Positions 34,447 to 43,438 of a stretch of 64,000 nt of DNA are shown here, piece by piece (positions within the stretch are counted from its first letter, which is position 1; each line of letters opens with the position of its first letter). The DNA comes from Ancylobacter mangrovi (GTDB taxonomy: Bacteria > Pseudomonadota > Alphaproteobacteria > Rhizobiales > Xanthobacteraceae). The position numbers were made by a program, and so were the translations under genes. The DNA lies in contig NZ_JANTHZ010000001.1 of assembly GCF_024752355.1 (NCBI RefSeq), positions 434,001 to 498,000 of the forward strand, written 5' to 3'. The notes beneath the pieces were generated by a model. It had not been told where the DNA came from and ran no database searches. It saw only the letters and a list, made by a program, of their open reading frames with translations.

Positions 34447-35430
34447 ATGATCCGCTTCGCGCGAATCGTGTCGGCGGTTGCCGGCACCGTTCTGCTTGCA
34501 TCCGCCGCGACTGCAGAACCCATCGAGATCAAACTCGGCCATGTCGGCGAACCCGGCTCGCTGTTCGACCAGACCGCCCAGGAATTCGCCAAACGCGCGA
34601 ACGCCAAGCTGGGCGATGAAGCCAAGGTCGTCGTCTACGGCTCCAGCCAGCTCGGCAACGACAGCGAGCTGCTGAAGAAGCTCAAGCTCGGCACGGTCGA
34701 TCTCGCCCTGCCCTCCACCGTCATGACCACGGTGGCGCCGGAATTCGGCCTGTTCGAGATGCCCTATCTGGTCAAGGACCGTGACCACGCCGCGAAGATC
34801 CGCGAGGCGATCATCAAGCCGGTGCTGGTGCCGATCGCGGAGAAGAAGGGCTACACGATCCTCGCGACCTGGGAGAACGGCTTCCGCCAGATCACCAACA
34901 ACACGCGCCCGATCGTGAAGCCCGAGGACCTCAAGGGCATCAAGCTGCGCGTGCCCAAGGGCGTGTGGCGCGTGCGCATGTTCCAGGCTTACGGCGCCAC
35001 GCCGAGCCCGATGGCGCTCTCCGAGGTCTTCGTCGCGCTGCAGACCGGCGTGATGGACGGCGAGGAGAACCCGCTCGCCCAGATCTATCCCTCGCGCTTC
35101 CAGGAAGTGCAGAAGTACCTGTCGATGAGCGGCCACGTCTACACGCCGGCCTACCTCACCGCCGGCCGGAGCTGGTCGCGCCTGCCGCCCGACGTCCAGA
35201 AGAAGATCGCCGAGACCGCGGTCGAGATGGAGCCGGTCGCGCTCGAGATCGCCGCCAACCTCGACAAGGAGCTGCTGGGCAAGCTCAAGGAGGCGGGCAT
35301 GCAGGTGAACGAGGTCGACAAGCCGGCCTTCATCGCCGCCAGCAAGCCGGTCTACGAGGAATTCGCCAAGGAAGTCCCGGGCGGCCAGAAGCTGATCGAC
35401 GACTCGCTGGCGCTCGCCAACGGCTCCTGA
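34447..35430 (+). CDS. dctP: TRAP transporter substrate-binding protein DctP
   Basis: 327 aa from the ATG at 34447, with GAGGAG upstream. The signal peptide ends near AATAEP. The DctP fold begins with IEIKLGHVGEPGSLFDQTAQ, with GSSQLGNDSELLKKLKLGTVDL and the arginine-bearing LRVPKGVWRVRMFQAYGA that binds the carboxylate of the ligand. It delivers an organic acid to DctQM. First gene of a TRAP operon preceded by site A. The exact acid is not decided by sequence. Confidence 0.93.
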   Translation: MIRFARIVSAVAGTVLLASAATAEPIEIKLGHVGEPGSLFDQTAQEFAKRANAKLGDEAKVVVYGSSQLGNDSELLKKLKLGTVDLALPSTVMTTVAPEFGLFEMPYLVKDRDHAAKIREAIIKPVLVPIAEKKGYTILATWENGFRQITNNTRPIVKPEDLKGIKLRVPKGVWRVRMFQAYGATPSPMALSEVFVALQTGVMDGEENPLAQIYPSRFQEVQKYLSMSGHVYTPAYLTAGRSWSRLPPDVQKKIAETAVEMEPVALEIAANLDKELLGKLKEAGMQVNEVDKPAFIAASKPVYEEFAKEVPGGQKLIDDSLALANGS

Positions 35431-35546
35431 TCCCGCTCGCCTGACAATTCCGGCGGGGGCGACGCCAGTGCGTCCCCGCCGCCTTCCGCCGTCCCGCCGC
35501 GGCGCGACCGGCGGGCGTTCGACGCCACGGCCCATGGAAGAAAAAT

Positions 35547-36098
35547 ATGCATGCAATCAGAAGGATCTATGACCGGATCCTGGAAGTGATCGCCGCGCTG
35601 CTGATGGCGGGCTTGACCGTCATCATCGTTCTCGGCTTCGTATTCCGGACCCTCGGCATCTCGCTCGTCTGGTATGACGAGGTCGCCTCCATCGGCTTGT
35701 GCTGGCTGACCTATTACGGCAGCGCGCTGGCCGCCCTGCGTGGCGCCCACATCGGCTTTCCCGGCATCGTCAACGCCTTCCCGCCGGGTCTGCGCGTCGC
35801 AGCGACCATCTTCTCCGAACTGGTGGTGCTCGCCTTCTTCGGCATCCTCGCCGTCACCGGCTACGAGGTGCTGGACATCCTCCAGGGCGACACGCTGGTC
35901 TCGCTTCCCTCCGTCTCGCTGGTGGTGACGCAGTCGGTCATCCCGATCACCGCCGTGCTCATCATCATCGCCGAGCTCCTGCGCTTCCCCGATGATCTCG
36001 CGGCCGCGCGCGGCGCCGGCTTCGAGGACCACGAGCTCAAGGAAGCCCTCGAAACCCTCAACGAGCCCACCCCGGCCAGCACTGGAGCCGCCCGATGA
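35547..36098 (+). CDS. dctQ: TRAP transporter small membrane subunit DctQ
   Basis: 183 aa with four membrane helices: EVIAALLMAGLTVIIVLGFV, GLCWLTYYGSALAALRG, ATIFSELVVLAFFGILAV and QSVIPITAVLIIIAELLRF. The conserved WYDEVASIG between helices is typical of DctQ. The C-terminal 30 residues are soluble. It lies 116 nt after dctP and its stop overlaps the dctM ATG by 4 nt. Confidence 0.92.
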   Translation: MHAIRRIYDRILEVIAALLMAGLTVIIVLGFVFRTLGISLVWYDEVASIGLCWLTYYGSALAALRGAHIGFPGIVNAFPPGLRVAATIFSELVVLAFFGILAVTGYEVLDILQGDTLVSLPSVSLVVTQSVIPITAVLIIIAELLRFPDDLAAARGAGFEDHELKEALETLNEPTPASTGAAR

Positions 36099-37414
36099 CC
36101 GGCACGATCGGCCTCATGTTTGTCGGCCTGTTCGCGATGGTTCTGCTGAACGTGCCGATCGCCATCGCGCTCGGCATGGTTGCGGTGATCGCGATCTGGC
36201 TCGGCCAGGGCGTGGACATGCTCCCCAACGTCTCCCTCGTCATGTTCGAGGGTGCCACCAACTTCCCGCTGCTCGCGATCCCGCTGTTCATCCTCGCCGG
36301 CGGCATCATGAACTCGTCGTCGATCTCGCAGCGGCTGATCAACCTCGCTTCGGCGATGCTGGGCTTCATCCGCGGCGGCCTCGCCATGGTGACGATCGGC
36401 TCCTCGATGTTCTTCGCCGAGATCTCCGGCTCGGCCGTGGCCGGCGTCGCCGCGCTGGGCTCGCTGCTGATCCCGGCCATGAAGAGCCGCGGCTACAGCA
36501 AGGAGTTCGCGGCCGCCATCTCGTCCTCCTCGGCGAGTCTCGCGATCATCCTGCCGCCCTCGATCCCGATGATCCTCTACGCCGTCATGGCGCAGGTCTC
36601 GGTGGTGAAGATGTTCATCTCCGGCCTGCTGCCCGGCCTGCTGGGCGGCGTCGGGCTGGCGGCGGCGAGCTGGTACTACGCCGTCAAGAACGACTTCCCG
36701 GTCGAACAGCGCTTCGCCTTCAGCCGCCTCGTCACCGCCTTCCGCGAGGCGCTGTGGGCGCTGATGCTGCCCGTCATCATCCTCGGCGGCATCTTCGGCG
36801 GCATCGTCACCGCCACCGAGGGCGCGGCGGTCGCGGTGCTGGCGGCGCTGTTCATCTCGGTCGTGATCTATCGCGAGCTGAGCATGAAGGCGCTCTACCG
36901 CTCGCTGATCGACAGCGCGCTGCAGACCGCCGTGGTCATGCTGCTGGTCGCCGCCTCGGCGCTGGTCGGCGTGTTCCTGACCGAGAGCCGGGTGCCGCAG
37001 GCGCTCGCCCACTCGATCGCGCAGATCACCACCAACCCCTACATGGTGCTGCTGCTGCTGAACGTGCTGTTCCTGATCCTCGGCATGTTCCTGCACTCGG
37101 CCGCGGCCATCATCCTGACCGTGCCGATCGTGCTGCCGCTGATCCAGCAGGTGGGTATCGACCCGGTGCATTTCGGGCTGGTGCTGACGCTGAACCTGGC
37201 CATCGGCCAGCAGACCCCGCCTGTCGCCTCGGTGCTGATCGCCGCGTGTTCGATAGCCAAGGCCGACATATGGCAAACGACAAAGGCCAATGTCGGCTTC
37301 CTGATGGTGCTGGTCACGGTGCTCCTCATCTGCACCTACGTGCCGTGGCTCGCCCTGGCGCCGACCCAGTGGTTCTACGGCGACCCGACGATCGGCGTGA
37401 TGCCGGTCAACTGA
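36095..37414 (+). CDS. dctM: TRAP transporter large permease DctM
   Basis: 439 aa, about 12 helices, the usual DctM length. FPLLAIPLFILAGGIMNSS, the SGSAVAGVAALGSLLIPAM stretch and ILPPSIPMILYAV carry the two sodium-site/gate motifs of the ion-transporter superfamily. It drives sodium-coupled uptake of the acid handed over by DctP. An intrinsic terminator follows 30 nt after the stop. Confidence 0.94.
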   Translation: MTGTIGLMFVGLFAMVLLNVPIAIALGMVAVIAIWLGQGVDMLPNVSLVMFEGATNFPLLAIPLFILAGGIMNSSSISQRLINLASAMLGFIRGGLAMVTIGSSMFFAEISGSAVAGVAALGSLLIPAMKSRGYSKEFAAAISSSSASLAIILPPSIPMILYAVMAQVSVVKMFISGLLPGLLGGVGLAAASWYYAVKNDFPVEQRFAFSRLVTAFREALWALMLPVIILGGIFGGIVTATEGAAVAVLAALFISVVIYRELSMKALYRSLIDSALQTAVVMLLVAASALVGVFLTESRVPQALAHSIAQITTNPYMVLLLLNVLFLILGMFLHSAAAIILTVPIVLPLIQQVGIDPVHFGLVLTLNLAIGQQTPPVASVLIAACSIAKADIWQTTKANVGFLMVLVTVLLICTYVPWLALAPTQWFYGDPTIGVMPVN

Positions 37415-37443
37415 CCCGTAAGGGTGACTGCCCTTCTTGCCCG

Positions 37444-37477
37444 CCTCCCCGGCCACCGTGCCGGGGAGGTTTTTTTT
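37444..37477 (+). terminator. Intrinsic terminator of dctPQM
   Basis: CCTCCCCGGC (37444-37453) and GCCGGGGAGG (37460-37469) form a perfect 10-bp stem with a 6-nt loop, followed by eight T (37470-37477). Confidence 0.95.
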
Positions 37478-37782
37478 ATGTCTGAAGCAGCACGGGCTGC
37501 CGGGTCGGCCGGCGTGGAGTGCTCTTGCTGGGCCTAGCGTCGCCTCGCGGACGCGAGTGAGAGCGCTCCCGGGCATCGCGCTGACGACCCGTGGCGTCCT
37601 CGGCAAATGTCACAGGACACGCGCAGCGGCGGCATGAGTGCCGCTCTGGACAAGAAGTGGGCGCCGGCGGTGAGGCGCCATTTCCAAGCTGAACGCGAAC
37701 GCAGCGGTGACACCCATGTCCGTGACCCGCGAGGCGCCACGGAAATGGTCTGCCCCGGTCAGGGGCCCGCAACGCCCACACG

Positions 37783-37812
37783 AAAAAGGCCGCCGGCGAA
37801 ACCGGCGGCCTT
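37783..37812 (-). terminator. Intrinsic terminator of the FAD/FeS oxidoreductase gene
   Basis: AAGGCCGCCGG (37786-37796) and CCGGCGGCCTT (37802-37812) form a perfect 11-bp stem with a 5-nt loop. On the minus strand this is followed by a five-T run (37787-37783). It lies 43 nt beyond the stop codon. Confidence 0.9.
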
Positions 37813-37855
37813 CAGCCAGGAACGATGACGGCCGGGCCGAGCCCGGCCGGCCGCG

Positions 37856-40825
37856 TTACTCCGCCGCCTGGAGCTCCCGCTCGGCGACGCGGGCGGCGGC
37901 GAGGCTCTTCGCCAGCACCTGCACCACATGGACCGCGTCGCGGTCCGCGCCGTCGTGGATCTGGTGCCGGCAGGAGGTGCCGTCCGCCACCACCAGCGTG
38001 CCCGGCTCGGCCTTGCGCACCGCCGGCAGCAGCGAAAGCTCGGCCATGGCGATCGAGGTGTCGATGGTCTCCGCGTGATAGCCGAACGCCCCGGCCATGC
38101 CGCAGCAGCTCGATTCCACCGTCTCCACCTTCAGCCCGGGCACCAGCCGCAGCGCCTTCTCCACCGCGCCCATGGCGCCGAAGGACTTCTGGTGGCAGTG
38201 GCCGTGCAGCAGCGCCTTCTCGGCGATCGGGGCGAGCGGCAGGTCGAAGCGGCCGGCGTCGATCTCGCGGGCGATGAACTCCTCCAGCAGCAGCGCATGG
38301 GCGCTGAGCCGCTGGGTCTCCTCGCCCGGCAGCATGGAGGGCAGTTCGTCGCGGAAGGCGAGCAGGCAGCTCGGCTCCAGCCCCACCACCGGCACGCCGC
38401 GGGCGATGAAGGGCGCGTAGGTCTCCACCACCCGCGCCGCCTCCGCCCGCGCCTGGTCGACGAGGCCGGCGGAGAGGAAGGTGCGCCCGCAGCACAGGGC
38501 GCGGTTCTTTCCGTCCACCGGGCGCGGCATGTGCACCCGGTAGCCGGCGGCGATCAGCACCTCCAGCGCGGCGACGATGTTCTCCTTCTCAAACCAGCGG
38601 TTGAAGGTGTCGGCGAACAGCACCACTTCGTGGCCGCCCTCCGGCCCGAACACGCTCTGGTGCTCGTGGAAGGCGTCGGCGCGCCAGCGCGGCAGCGAGC
38701 GGCGGGCGCTGAACTGGGCCACCTTCTCGGAGAGCCTGGCCGCGCCGGGAAGCTGGTCGCGCAGGTTCAGCAGCCACGGCACCTTCGAGGCCACCGCCGC
38801 ATAATGCGGCAGGTAGGCGACGAGGCGCTGGTGCAGGCTGATGCCCTTGGCCTTCGCCCGCGCCGCCAGCGCCTCGATCTTCATCTTGGCCATGTCGACG
38901 CCGGTCGGGCATTCGCGCCGGCAGCCCTTGCAGGAGACGCATAGCTTGAGCGTCTCCATCATCTCGTCGGAGGCCAGCGCGTCCGGGCCGAGCCGGCCGG
39001 AGATGGCGAGCCGCAGCGTGTTGGCGCGCCCGCGCGTGACGTCGCGCTCGTTGCGGGTGACGCGGTAGCTCGGGCACATGACGCCGGCCACCGCCTTGCG
39101 GCAGGCGCCGTTGTTGTTGCACATCTCGATCGCGCCCTGCAGGCCGCCGCCCTCGCCGGAATAGCCGGTCCAGTCGAGCGCCGCCTTCATCGGCGGAACC
39201 TTGTAGTCGGGTGCGTAGCGGAACAGGCTGCGATCGTCGAATTTCGGCGGATGGACGATCTTGCCCGGATTGTAGAGCCCTGCCGGGTCGAACCGCTCCT
39301 TCACCTCCTCGAAGGCGCGCACGAGGCGCGAGCCGAACATCTTCTCGTGGAACTCGGAGCGCACGATGCCGTCGCCGTGCTCGCCCGAATGCGAGCCCTT
39401 GTACTCGCGCACCATCTCGAACGCTTCCTCGGCGATGGCGCGCATCGCCTTCACGTCCTTCTCGAGGCGCAAATTGAGCACCGGGCGCACATGCAGGCAC
39501 CCTTCGGAGGCGTGCGCGTACCAGGTGCCGCGGGTGCCGTTCTTCTCGAACACCTCGGTCAGGCGCGCGGTGTAGTCGGCGAGGTGCGGCAGCGGCACGG
39601 CGCAGTCCTCGACGAAGGAGACCGGCTTTCCGGCCTGCTTCATCGACATCATGATGTTGAGGCCCGAGGTGCGCACATCGGCGATCGCGGCCTGCAGCCC
39701 CGCCTCGCGCACCGGCACCACGCCGCCCCACTTCGCGCCCGGGCGGTCCCAGCCGAAGCCGAGGTCGCCCATGGTTTCCTCGAGCAGCTTGAGGCGGCGC
39801 TCGTTCTCCGCCTCGTCCTCGGCGAACTCGACCAGCAGGACCGCGTCCGGCGTGCCCTGCACGAACTGCTTGAGCGTCGCCTGGAACATCGGGATCTCGC
39901 TCGCCAGCGCGAGCAGCGTGGAATCGACCAGCTCGACCGCGATCGGCTTCAGCTTCACCAGGTGCTGGGCGGCGTCCATCGCCTGGTAGAAGCTGCCGAA
40001 ATGGCAGGCGCCGATCACCTTCTTGCCGATCACCGGCCAGAGCTTCAGCTCGACGCGGGTGGAGTAGGCGAGCGTGCCTTCCGAGCCGACGAGGATATGC
40101 GCGAGGTTGTAGCCGCGCTCATTGGGCACCAGCGCGTCGAGATTGTAGCCGCCGACGCGGCGCTGCACCCGCGGGAAACGCTCGGCGACCTCGCCGGCCT
40201 CGCGCGCGCCGATGTCGAGCAGGTCGCGCGCCAGCGGCGCCAGCGGCGAGTCGAAAGGCAGGCCCGACAGATTGTGGTCGACCTGGCCGAAATGGGCCTT
40301 CGAGCCGTCGGCAAGCATGGCGTCGATCGAGATCACATTGTCGCGCATCGTGCCGTAGCGCAGCGAGCGCCCGCCGCAGCTGTTGTTGCCGGCCATGCCG
40401 CCGATGGTGGCGCGGCTCGCGGTCGAGACGTCGACCGGGTACCACAGGCCGTGCTGGCGCAGCTGCCGGTTCAGGTCGTCGAGCACGATGCCCGGCTCGA
40501 CCACGCAGCGCCGGCCCTCGAGGTCGAGCTCGAGGATCTTGTTGAGATGCTTCGAGCCGTCGATCACCAGCGATTCATTGATGGTCTGGCCGCATTGCGA
40601 GGTACCGCCGCCGCGCGGGGTGACCGGAATCCCTTCCGCGCGCGCGAGCGCGATGGCGCGCTCGGCCTCCTCGGCATTGCGCGGTACGACGACGCCGAGC
40701 GGCATGATCTGGTAGAACGAGGCGTCGGTCGCGTAGCGGCCCCGGTTGAACCGGTCGAACCACACATCACCCGAGACTTCTGCCTTCAGGCGCCGCTCCA
40801 ACCCGGGCGCCAGACGTGCAGCCAT
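37856..40825 (-). CDS. FAD- and Fe-S-binding oxidoreductase, YdiJ / D-2-hydroxyacid dehydrogenase type
   Basis: 989 aa from the ATG at 40825 (GGAAAG upstream; the frame start at 40897 passes through site B). Residues about 40-270 are the FAD PP-loop domain (TPRGGGTSQCGQTINESLVI, then RATIGGMAGNNSCGGRSLRYG) and about 270-540 the FAD-oxidase C domain. A ferredoxin part has CVSCKGCRRECPTGVD, and CCG domains (LEPSCLLAFRDE, SSCCGMAGAFGYH) close the protein. The architecture matches E. coli YdiJ, a D-2-hydroxyglutarate dehydrogenase, and glycolate oxidase GlcDF fusions. It oxidises a D-2-hydroxy acid, passing electrons to quinone. Confidence 0.9.
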   Translation of the reverse strand: MAARLAPGLERRLKAEVSGDVWFDRFNRGRYATDASFYQIMPLGVVVPRNAEEAERAIALARAEGIPVTPRGGGTSQCGQTINESLVIDGSKHLNKILELDLEGRRCVVEPGIVLDDLNRQLRQHGLWYPVDVSTASRATIGGMAGNNSCGGRSLRYGTMRDNVISIDAMLADGSKAHFGQVDHNLSGLPFDSPLAPLARDLLDIGAREAGEVAERFPRVQRRVGGYNLDALVPNERGYNLAHILVGSEGTLAYSTRVELKLWPVIGKKVIGACHFGSFYQAMDAAQHLVKLKPIAVELVDSTLLALASEIPMFQATLKQFVQGTPDAVLLVEFAEDEAENERRLKLLEETMGDLGFGWDRPGAKWGGVVPVREAGLQAAIADVRTSGLNIMMSMKQAGKPVSFVEDCAVPLPHLADYTARLTEVFEKNGTRGTWYAHASEGCLHVRPVLNLRLEKDVKAMRAIAEEAFEMVREYKGSHSGEHGDGIVRSEFHEKMFGSRLVRAFEEVKERFDPAGLYNPGKIVHPPKFDDRSLFRYAPDYKVPPMKAALDWTGYSGEGGGLQGAIEMCNNNGACRKAVAGVMCPSYRVTRNERDVTRGRANTLRLAISGRLGPDALASDEMMETLKLCVSCKGCRRECPTGVDMAKMKIEALAARAKAKGISLHQRLVAYLPHYAAVASKVPWLLNLRDQLPGAARLSEKVAQFSARRSLPRWRADAFHEHQSVFGPEGGHEVVLFADTFNRWFEKENIVAALEVLIAAGYRVHMPRPVDGKNRALCCGRTFLSAGLVDQARAEAARVVETYAPFIARGVPVVGLEPSCLLAFRDELPSMLPGEETQRLSAHALLLEEFIAREIDAGRFDLPLAPIAEKALLHGHCHQKSFGAMGAVEKALRLVPGLKVETVESSCCGMAGAFGYHAETIDTSIAMAELSLLPAVRKAEPGTLVVADGTSCRHQIHDGADRDAVHVVQVLAKSLAAARVAERELQAAE

Positions 40826-40891
40826 GATGCTTTCCTTCCCTGCATCCCACCGGTTCGCCGCCGCGCGGTCCCCGGTGGACTTAATCGCATT

Positions 40892-40916
40892 TTGCATTCA
40901 TAATTCATTTATGCAA
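40892..40916. promoter_or_regulatory. Site B: 25-bp palindromic FadR-type operator (oxidoreductase / sga divergent promoter)
   Basis: The best copy of the motif. Outer arms TTGCAT (40892-40897) and ATGCAA (40911-40916) are perfect inverted repeats around a 13-nt AT-rich core; the left half reads TTGCATTCATAATTC. It lies 67 nt upstream of the oxidoreductase start and 138 nt upstream of the aminotransferase start. Confidence 0.75.
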
Positions 40917-41054
40917 GATCAAGGGGCCGACGGCGTGTCGCCCGGCCGTGGTCTCCGGCGAGGAGCGACCACGCGACACGGACCACGCAGACGGATCACT
41001 TGCAGGTCAGAAACCGGACGCGATCGACGACCGCGCCGCCAAGGGAGAGAACCT

Positions 41055-42260
41055 ATGTCCACCAATGCCGCCCGGGTCGCGGGTCGCCACTTCCTGCAGA
41101 TCCCGGGCCCGACCCCGGTGCCCGACCGTATCCTGCGGGCGATGGACATGCCGACCATCGACCACCGCGGGCCGGAGTTCCAGAAACTCGGCCGCCGCGT
41201 GCTCGAGGGCATCAAGACCATCTTCAAGACCGAGAACCCGGTCATCATCTACCCGGCTTCCGGCACCGGCGCCTGGGAAGCGGCCCTCGCCAACGTGCTC
41301 TCGCCCGGCGACAAGGTGCTGATGTTCGAGACCGGCCATTTCGCCACGCTGTGGAAGAACATGGCCATCAAGCTCGGCCTCAAGCCCGACTTCATCCCCT
41401 CCGACTGGCGCATCGGCGCCGATGCCGAGGCGATCGAGGCGAAGCTGCGCGAGGACAAGAATCACGAGATCAAGGCGGTCTGCGTGGTCCATAACGAGAC
41501 CTCGACCGGCTGCATCTCGCTCATCCCCGAAGTGCGCAAGGCGATGGACGCCGCCGGCCACCCCGCGCTGCTGCTGGTCGACACCATCTCCTCGCTGGCC
41601 TCGATCGACTTCCGCCACGACGAGTGGGGCGTCGACGTCACCGTCTCCGGCTCGCAGAAGGGCCTGATGCTGCCGCCGGGCCTGTCCTTCAACGCCCTGT
41701 CCGACAAGGCGCTGGCCGCGGCGAAGAAGTCGTCCATGCCCAAGCTGTTCTGGTCGTGGGAGGAGATGCTCCCGCACAACGAGAAGGGCTTCTTCCCCTA
41801 CACACCCGGCACCAACCTGCTCTACGGCCTCGCCGAGGCGGTCGACATGCTGCACGAGGAGGGCCTGGAGAACGTCTTCGCCCGCCACGACCGCCATGCC
41901 GAAGCCACCCGCCGCGCCGTGCGCGCCTGGGGCCTCGAAGTGCTGTGCCGCGAGCCGAAGTACTACTCGTCCTCGCTCACCGCCGTGCTGATGCCCGAGG
42001 GCCACGATGCCGACGCCTTCCGCGAGAAGACGCTGGCGCATTTCGACATGTCGCTCGGCACCGGCCTGACGAAGCTGAGCGGCCGCGTGTTCCGCATCGG
42101 CCATCTCGGCGACACCAACGACCTGACCATCCTGGGCGCGCTCTCGGGCGTCGAGATGGGCCTGTCGCTGGCCGGCGTTCCGCACAAGAAGGGCGGCGCC
42201 CAGGCGGCGATGGACTATCTGACCGAGCGTGCGGCCAAGCCGATGAAGGCCGCCGCCTGA
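41055..42260 (+). CDS. Serine--glyoxylate aminotransferase (class V)
   Basis: 401 aa from the ATG at 41055, behind GGGAGA. The conserved N-terminus GRHFLQIPGPTPVPDRILRA and the PLP lysine in VTVSGSQKGLMLPPGL identify the SgaA/AGXT-type family of alphaproteobacteria. It converts serine plus glyoxylate to hydroxypyruvate plus glycine, linking C2 glyoxylate to C3 metabolism (serine cycle or photorespiration-like salvage). It is divergent from the oxidoreductase over site B and followed by a hairpin and a FadR-type regulator. Confidence 0.93.
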   Translation: MSTNAARVAGRHFLQIPGPTPVPDRILRAMDMPTIDHRGPEFQKLGRRVLEGIKTIFKTENPVIIYPASGTGAWEAALANVLSPGDKVLMFETGHFATLWKNMAIKLGLKPDFIPSDWRIGADAEAIEAKLREDKNHEIKAVCVVHNETSTGCISLIPEVRKAMDAAGHPALLLVDTISSLASIDFRHDEWGVDVTVSGSQKGLMLPPGLSFNALSDKALAAAKKSSMPKLFWSWEEMLPHNEKGFFPYTPGTNLLYGLAEAVDMLHEEGLENVFARHDRHAEATRRAVRAWGLEVLCREPKYYSSSLTAVLMPEGHDADAFREKTLAHFDMSLGTGLTKLSGRVFRIGHLGDTNDLTILGALSGVEMGLSLAGVPHKKGGAQAAMDYLTERAAKPMKAAA

Positions 42261-42294
42261 GGCGGACGGCACTCCTCGGTGTGAGTGCTTTTGT

Positions 42295-42325
42295 CCCGGC
42301 CGGCTTGCCATTGTTGCCGGCCGGG
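42295..42325 (+). terminator. Hairpin downstream of the aminotransferase gene
   Basis: CCCGGCCGGC (42295-42304) and GCCGGCCGGG (42316-42325) form a perfect 10-bp stem with an 11-nt loop, 35 nt after the stop. Only a short T tract (ATTTA) follows, so termination may be partial. Confidence 0.55.
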
Positions 42326-42389
42326 GCGATTTAGGGTCGAATTACGACTGGTTCACCGCCGCAGCGTGCGGCATCGGAGTTCCCGCCGG

Positions 42390-43076
42390 ATGGCGATGTC
42401 GGATACGGCCATAATTCGTCGGCGCAGCCTGCATGACGAGCTCGCCGCGCAGCTCCGCGACATGCTCGTCAGCGGCGAGCTGCGGGCCGGCGACAAGATT
42501 TCCGAGCAGAGCCTGTGCACGCGCTTCGGGGTCTCGCGCACGCCGCTGCGCGAGGCGCTGAAGGTGCTCGCCAATGAGGGGCTGCTGATCCTCTCGCCGA
42601 ACCGCGGCGCCAGCGTCGCCCGCGTCAGCCCGGAAGAGGTCGACGAGCTGTTCCCGATCATGGGGGCGATGGAGGCGCTGGCCGGCGAGGCCGCTTGCGC
42701 CCGCGCCACCGATGCCGACGTCGCCACCGTCCAGGCGCTGCACGACGAGATGATCCGGGCCTACCAGGCGGGCGACGCGGTCGCCTATCTGCGGCTCAAC
42801 CGGCAGATCCACGAGACCTTCTTCGACATCGCCGGCAACCAGGCGCTGTTGCAGCTCTATCACACGCTGATGGTGCGCATTCACGCCGTGCGCTTCATCG
42901 CCCAGAAGTCCAGCGCGCGCTGGCGCGAGGCGGTGGAGGACCACGAGGCGATGATGGCGGCACTGAAGGCGCGCGACGGCGTCCGCCTCGGCGCCATCCT
43001 CAAGGAGCACCTGCGCCACAAGGCGGCCATGGTGCACGAATCGCTCGGCCCCGCCGGCAGCCAGGCGGCCGAATAG
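42390..43076 (+). CDS. GntR/FadR-family (FCD) transcriptional regulator, copy 1
   Basis: 228 aa from the ATG at 42390 (42396 also possible). The winged HTH reads SLHDELAAQLRDMLVSGEL, then LCTRFGVSRTPLREALKVL. The FCD effector domain (about 90-215) has the metal-site residues in LNRQIHETFFDIAGN and EDHEAMMAAL. It is a paralogue of the next gene, about half identical by eye. It probably binds the palindromic sites A-D in response to an organic acid, but which of the two regulators binds which site is unknown. A short palindrome GTCG-N5-CGAC (42336-42348) lies just upstream. Confidence 0.93.
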   Translation: MAMSDTAIIRRRSLHDELAAQLRDMLVSGELRAGDKISEQSLCTRFGVSRTPLREALKVLANEGLLILSPNRGASVARVSPEEVDELFPIMGAMEALAGEAACARATDADVATVQALHDEMIRAYQAGDAVAYLRLNRQIHETFFDIAGNQALLQLYHTLMVRIHAVRFIAQKSSARWREAVEDHEAMMAALKARDGVRLGAILKEHLRHKAAMVHESLGPAGSQAAE

Positions 43077-43438
43077 CTCGGCCTGCGAGCGGCCTCCTCC
43101 GCCCGGCCCTTGCCGCGCTCCCTGCGGCGCCGCCCGCGGGCACCCTTCTCTCCCCTTTTGTGCTACCTTCGCGCGTGGTGGACATAACGTCCGCCGGCGG
43201 CGCCTCCGCTGCGCCGGCCTCGCCGGGCGATTTCCCGCGCGCCTTGAACCGTCCTTTTCCGGATCCCATATCTAATTATTGATGCAATCACCCCGATCGG
43301 TTAGGTTGCGTTCGGAAGCAGGAAGGTGGCCTTTCCCGCCCGGAACGTTCGACCGAGCGGCTTTCCGGGGCCGGCGATTCCCGTCTATCCTGCCTGAAGG
43401 GAACGCACGGCTCGCAGAAGCCGCCGAGGAAGCAGAGA
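43077..43438. other. Intergenic region between the two FadR-type regulators, contains site C
   Basis: 362 nt without a supported gene. The first 170 nt are GC-rich with no visible structure. The stretch 43260-43290 is AT-rich and carries site C. Start signals for the second regulator (GAGGAAG, 43428-43434) close the region. Confidence 0.55.
43263..43287. promoter_or_regulatory. Site C of the shared FadR-type operator motif (upstream of regulator copy 2)
   Basis: On the minus strand TTGCATCAATAATTA (43287-43273) matches site A at 13 of 15 bases. It lies about 150 nt upstream of the second regulator's ATG, suggesting autoregulation or cross-regulation. Confidence 0.65.

Larger units (their letters stand above)
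37415..37855. other. Intergenic region between dctM and the oxidoreductase, two terminators
   Basis: 441 nt between convergent genes. It holds the dctM terminator (37444-37477) and the minus-strand terminator of the oxidoreductase (37783-37812). The 305 nt between them contain no supported gene; frames there are shadows without a ribosome-binding site. Confidence 0.6.

Noticed and set aside
35861..37606. A 581-codon minus-strand frame over dctQ and dctM
   Set aside because: His/Asp/Arg/Gln-rich composition caused by reading hydrophobic codons in reverse; dctQM are certain.
42400..42424. A fifth copy of the FadR-type motif in the first codons of regulator copy 1
   Set aside because: Only the core CATAATTC matches site B; the flanking TTGC half is missing and the site lies in coding sequence.
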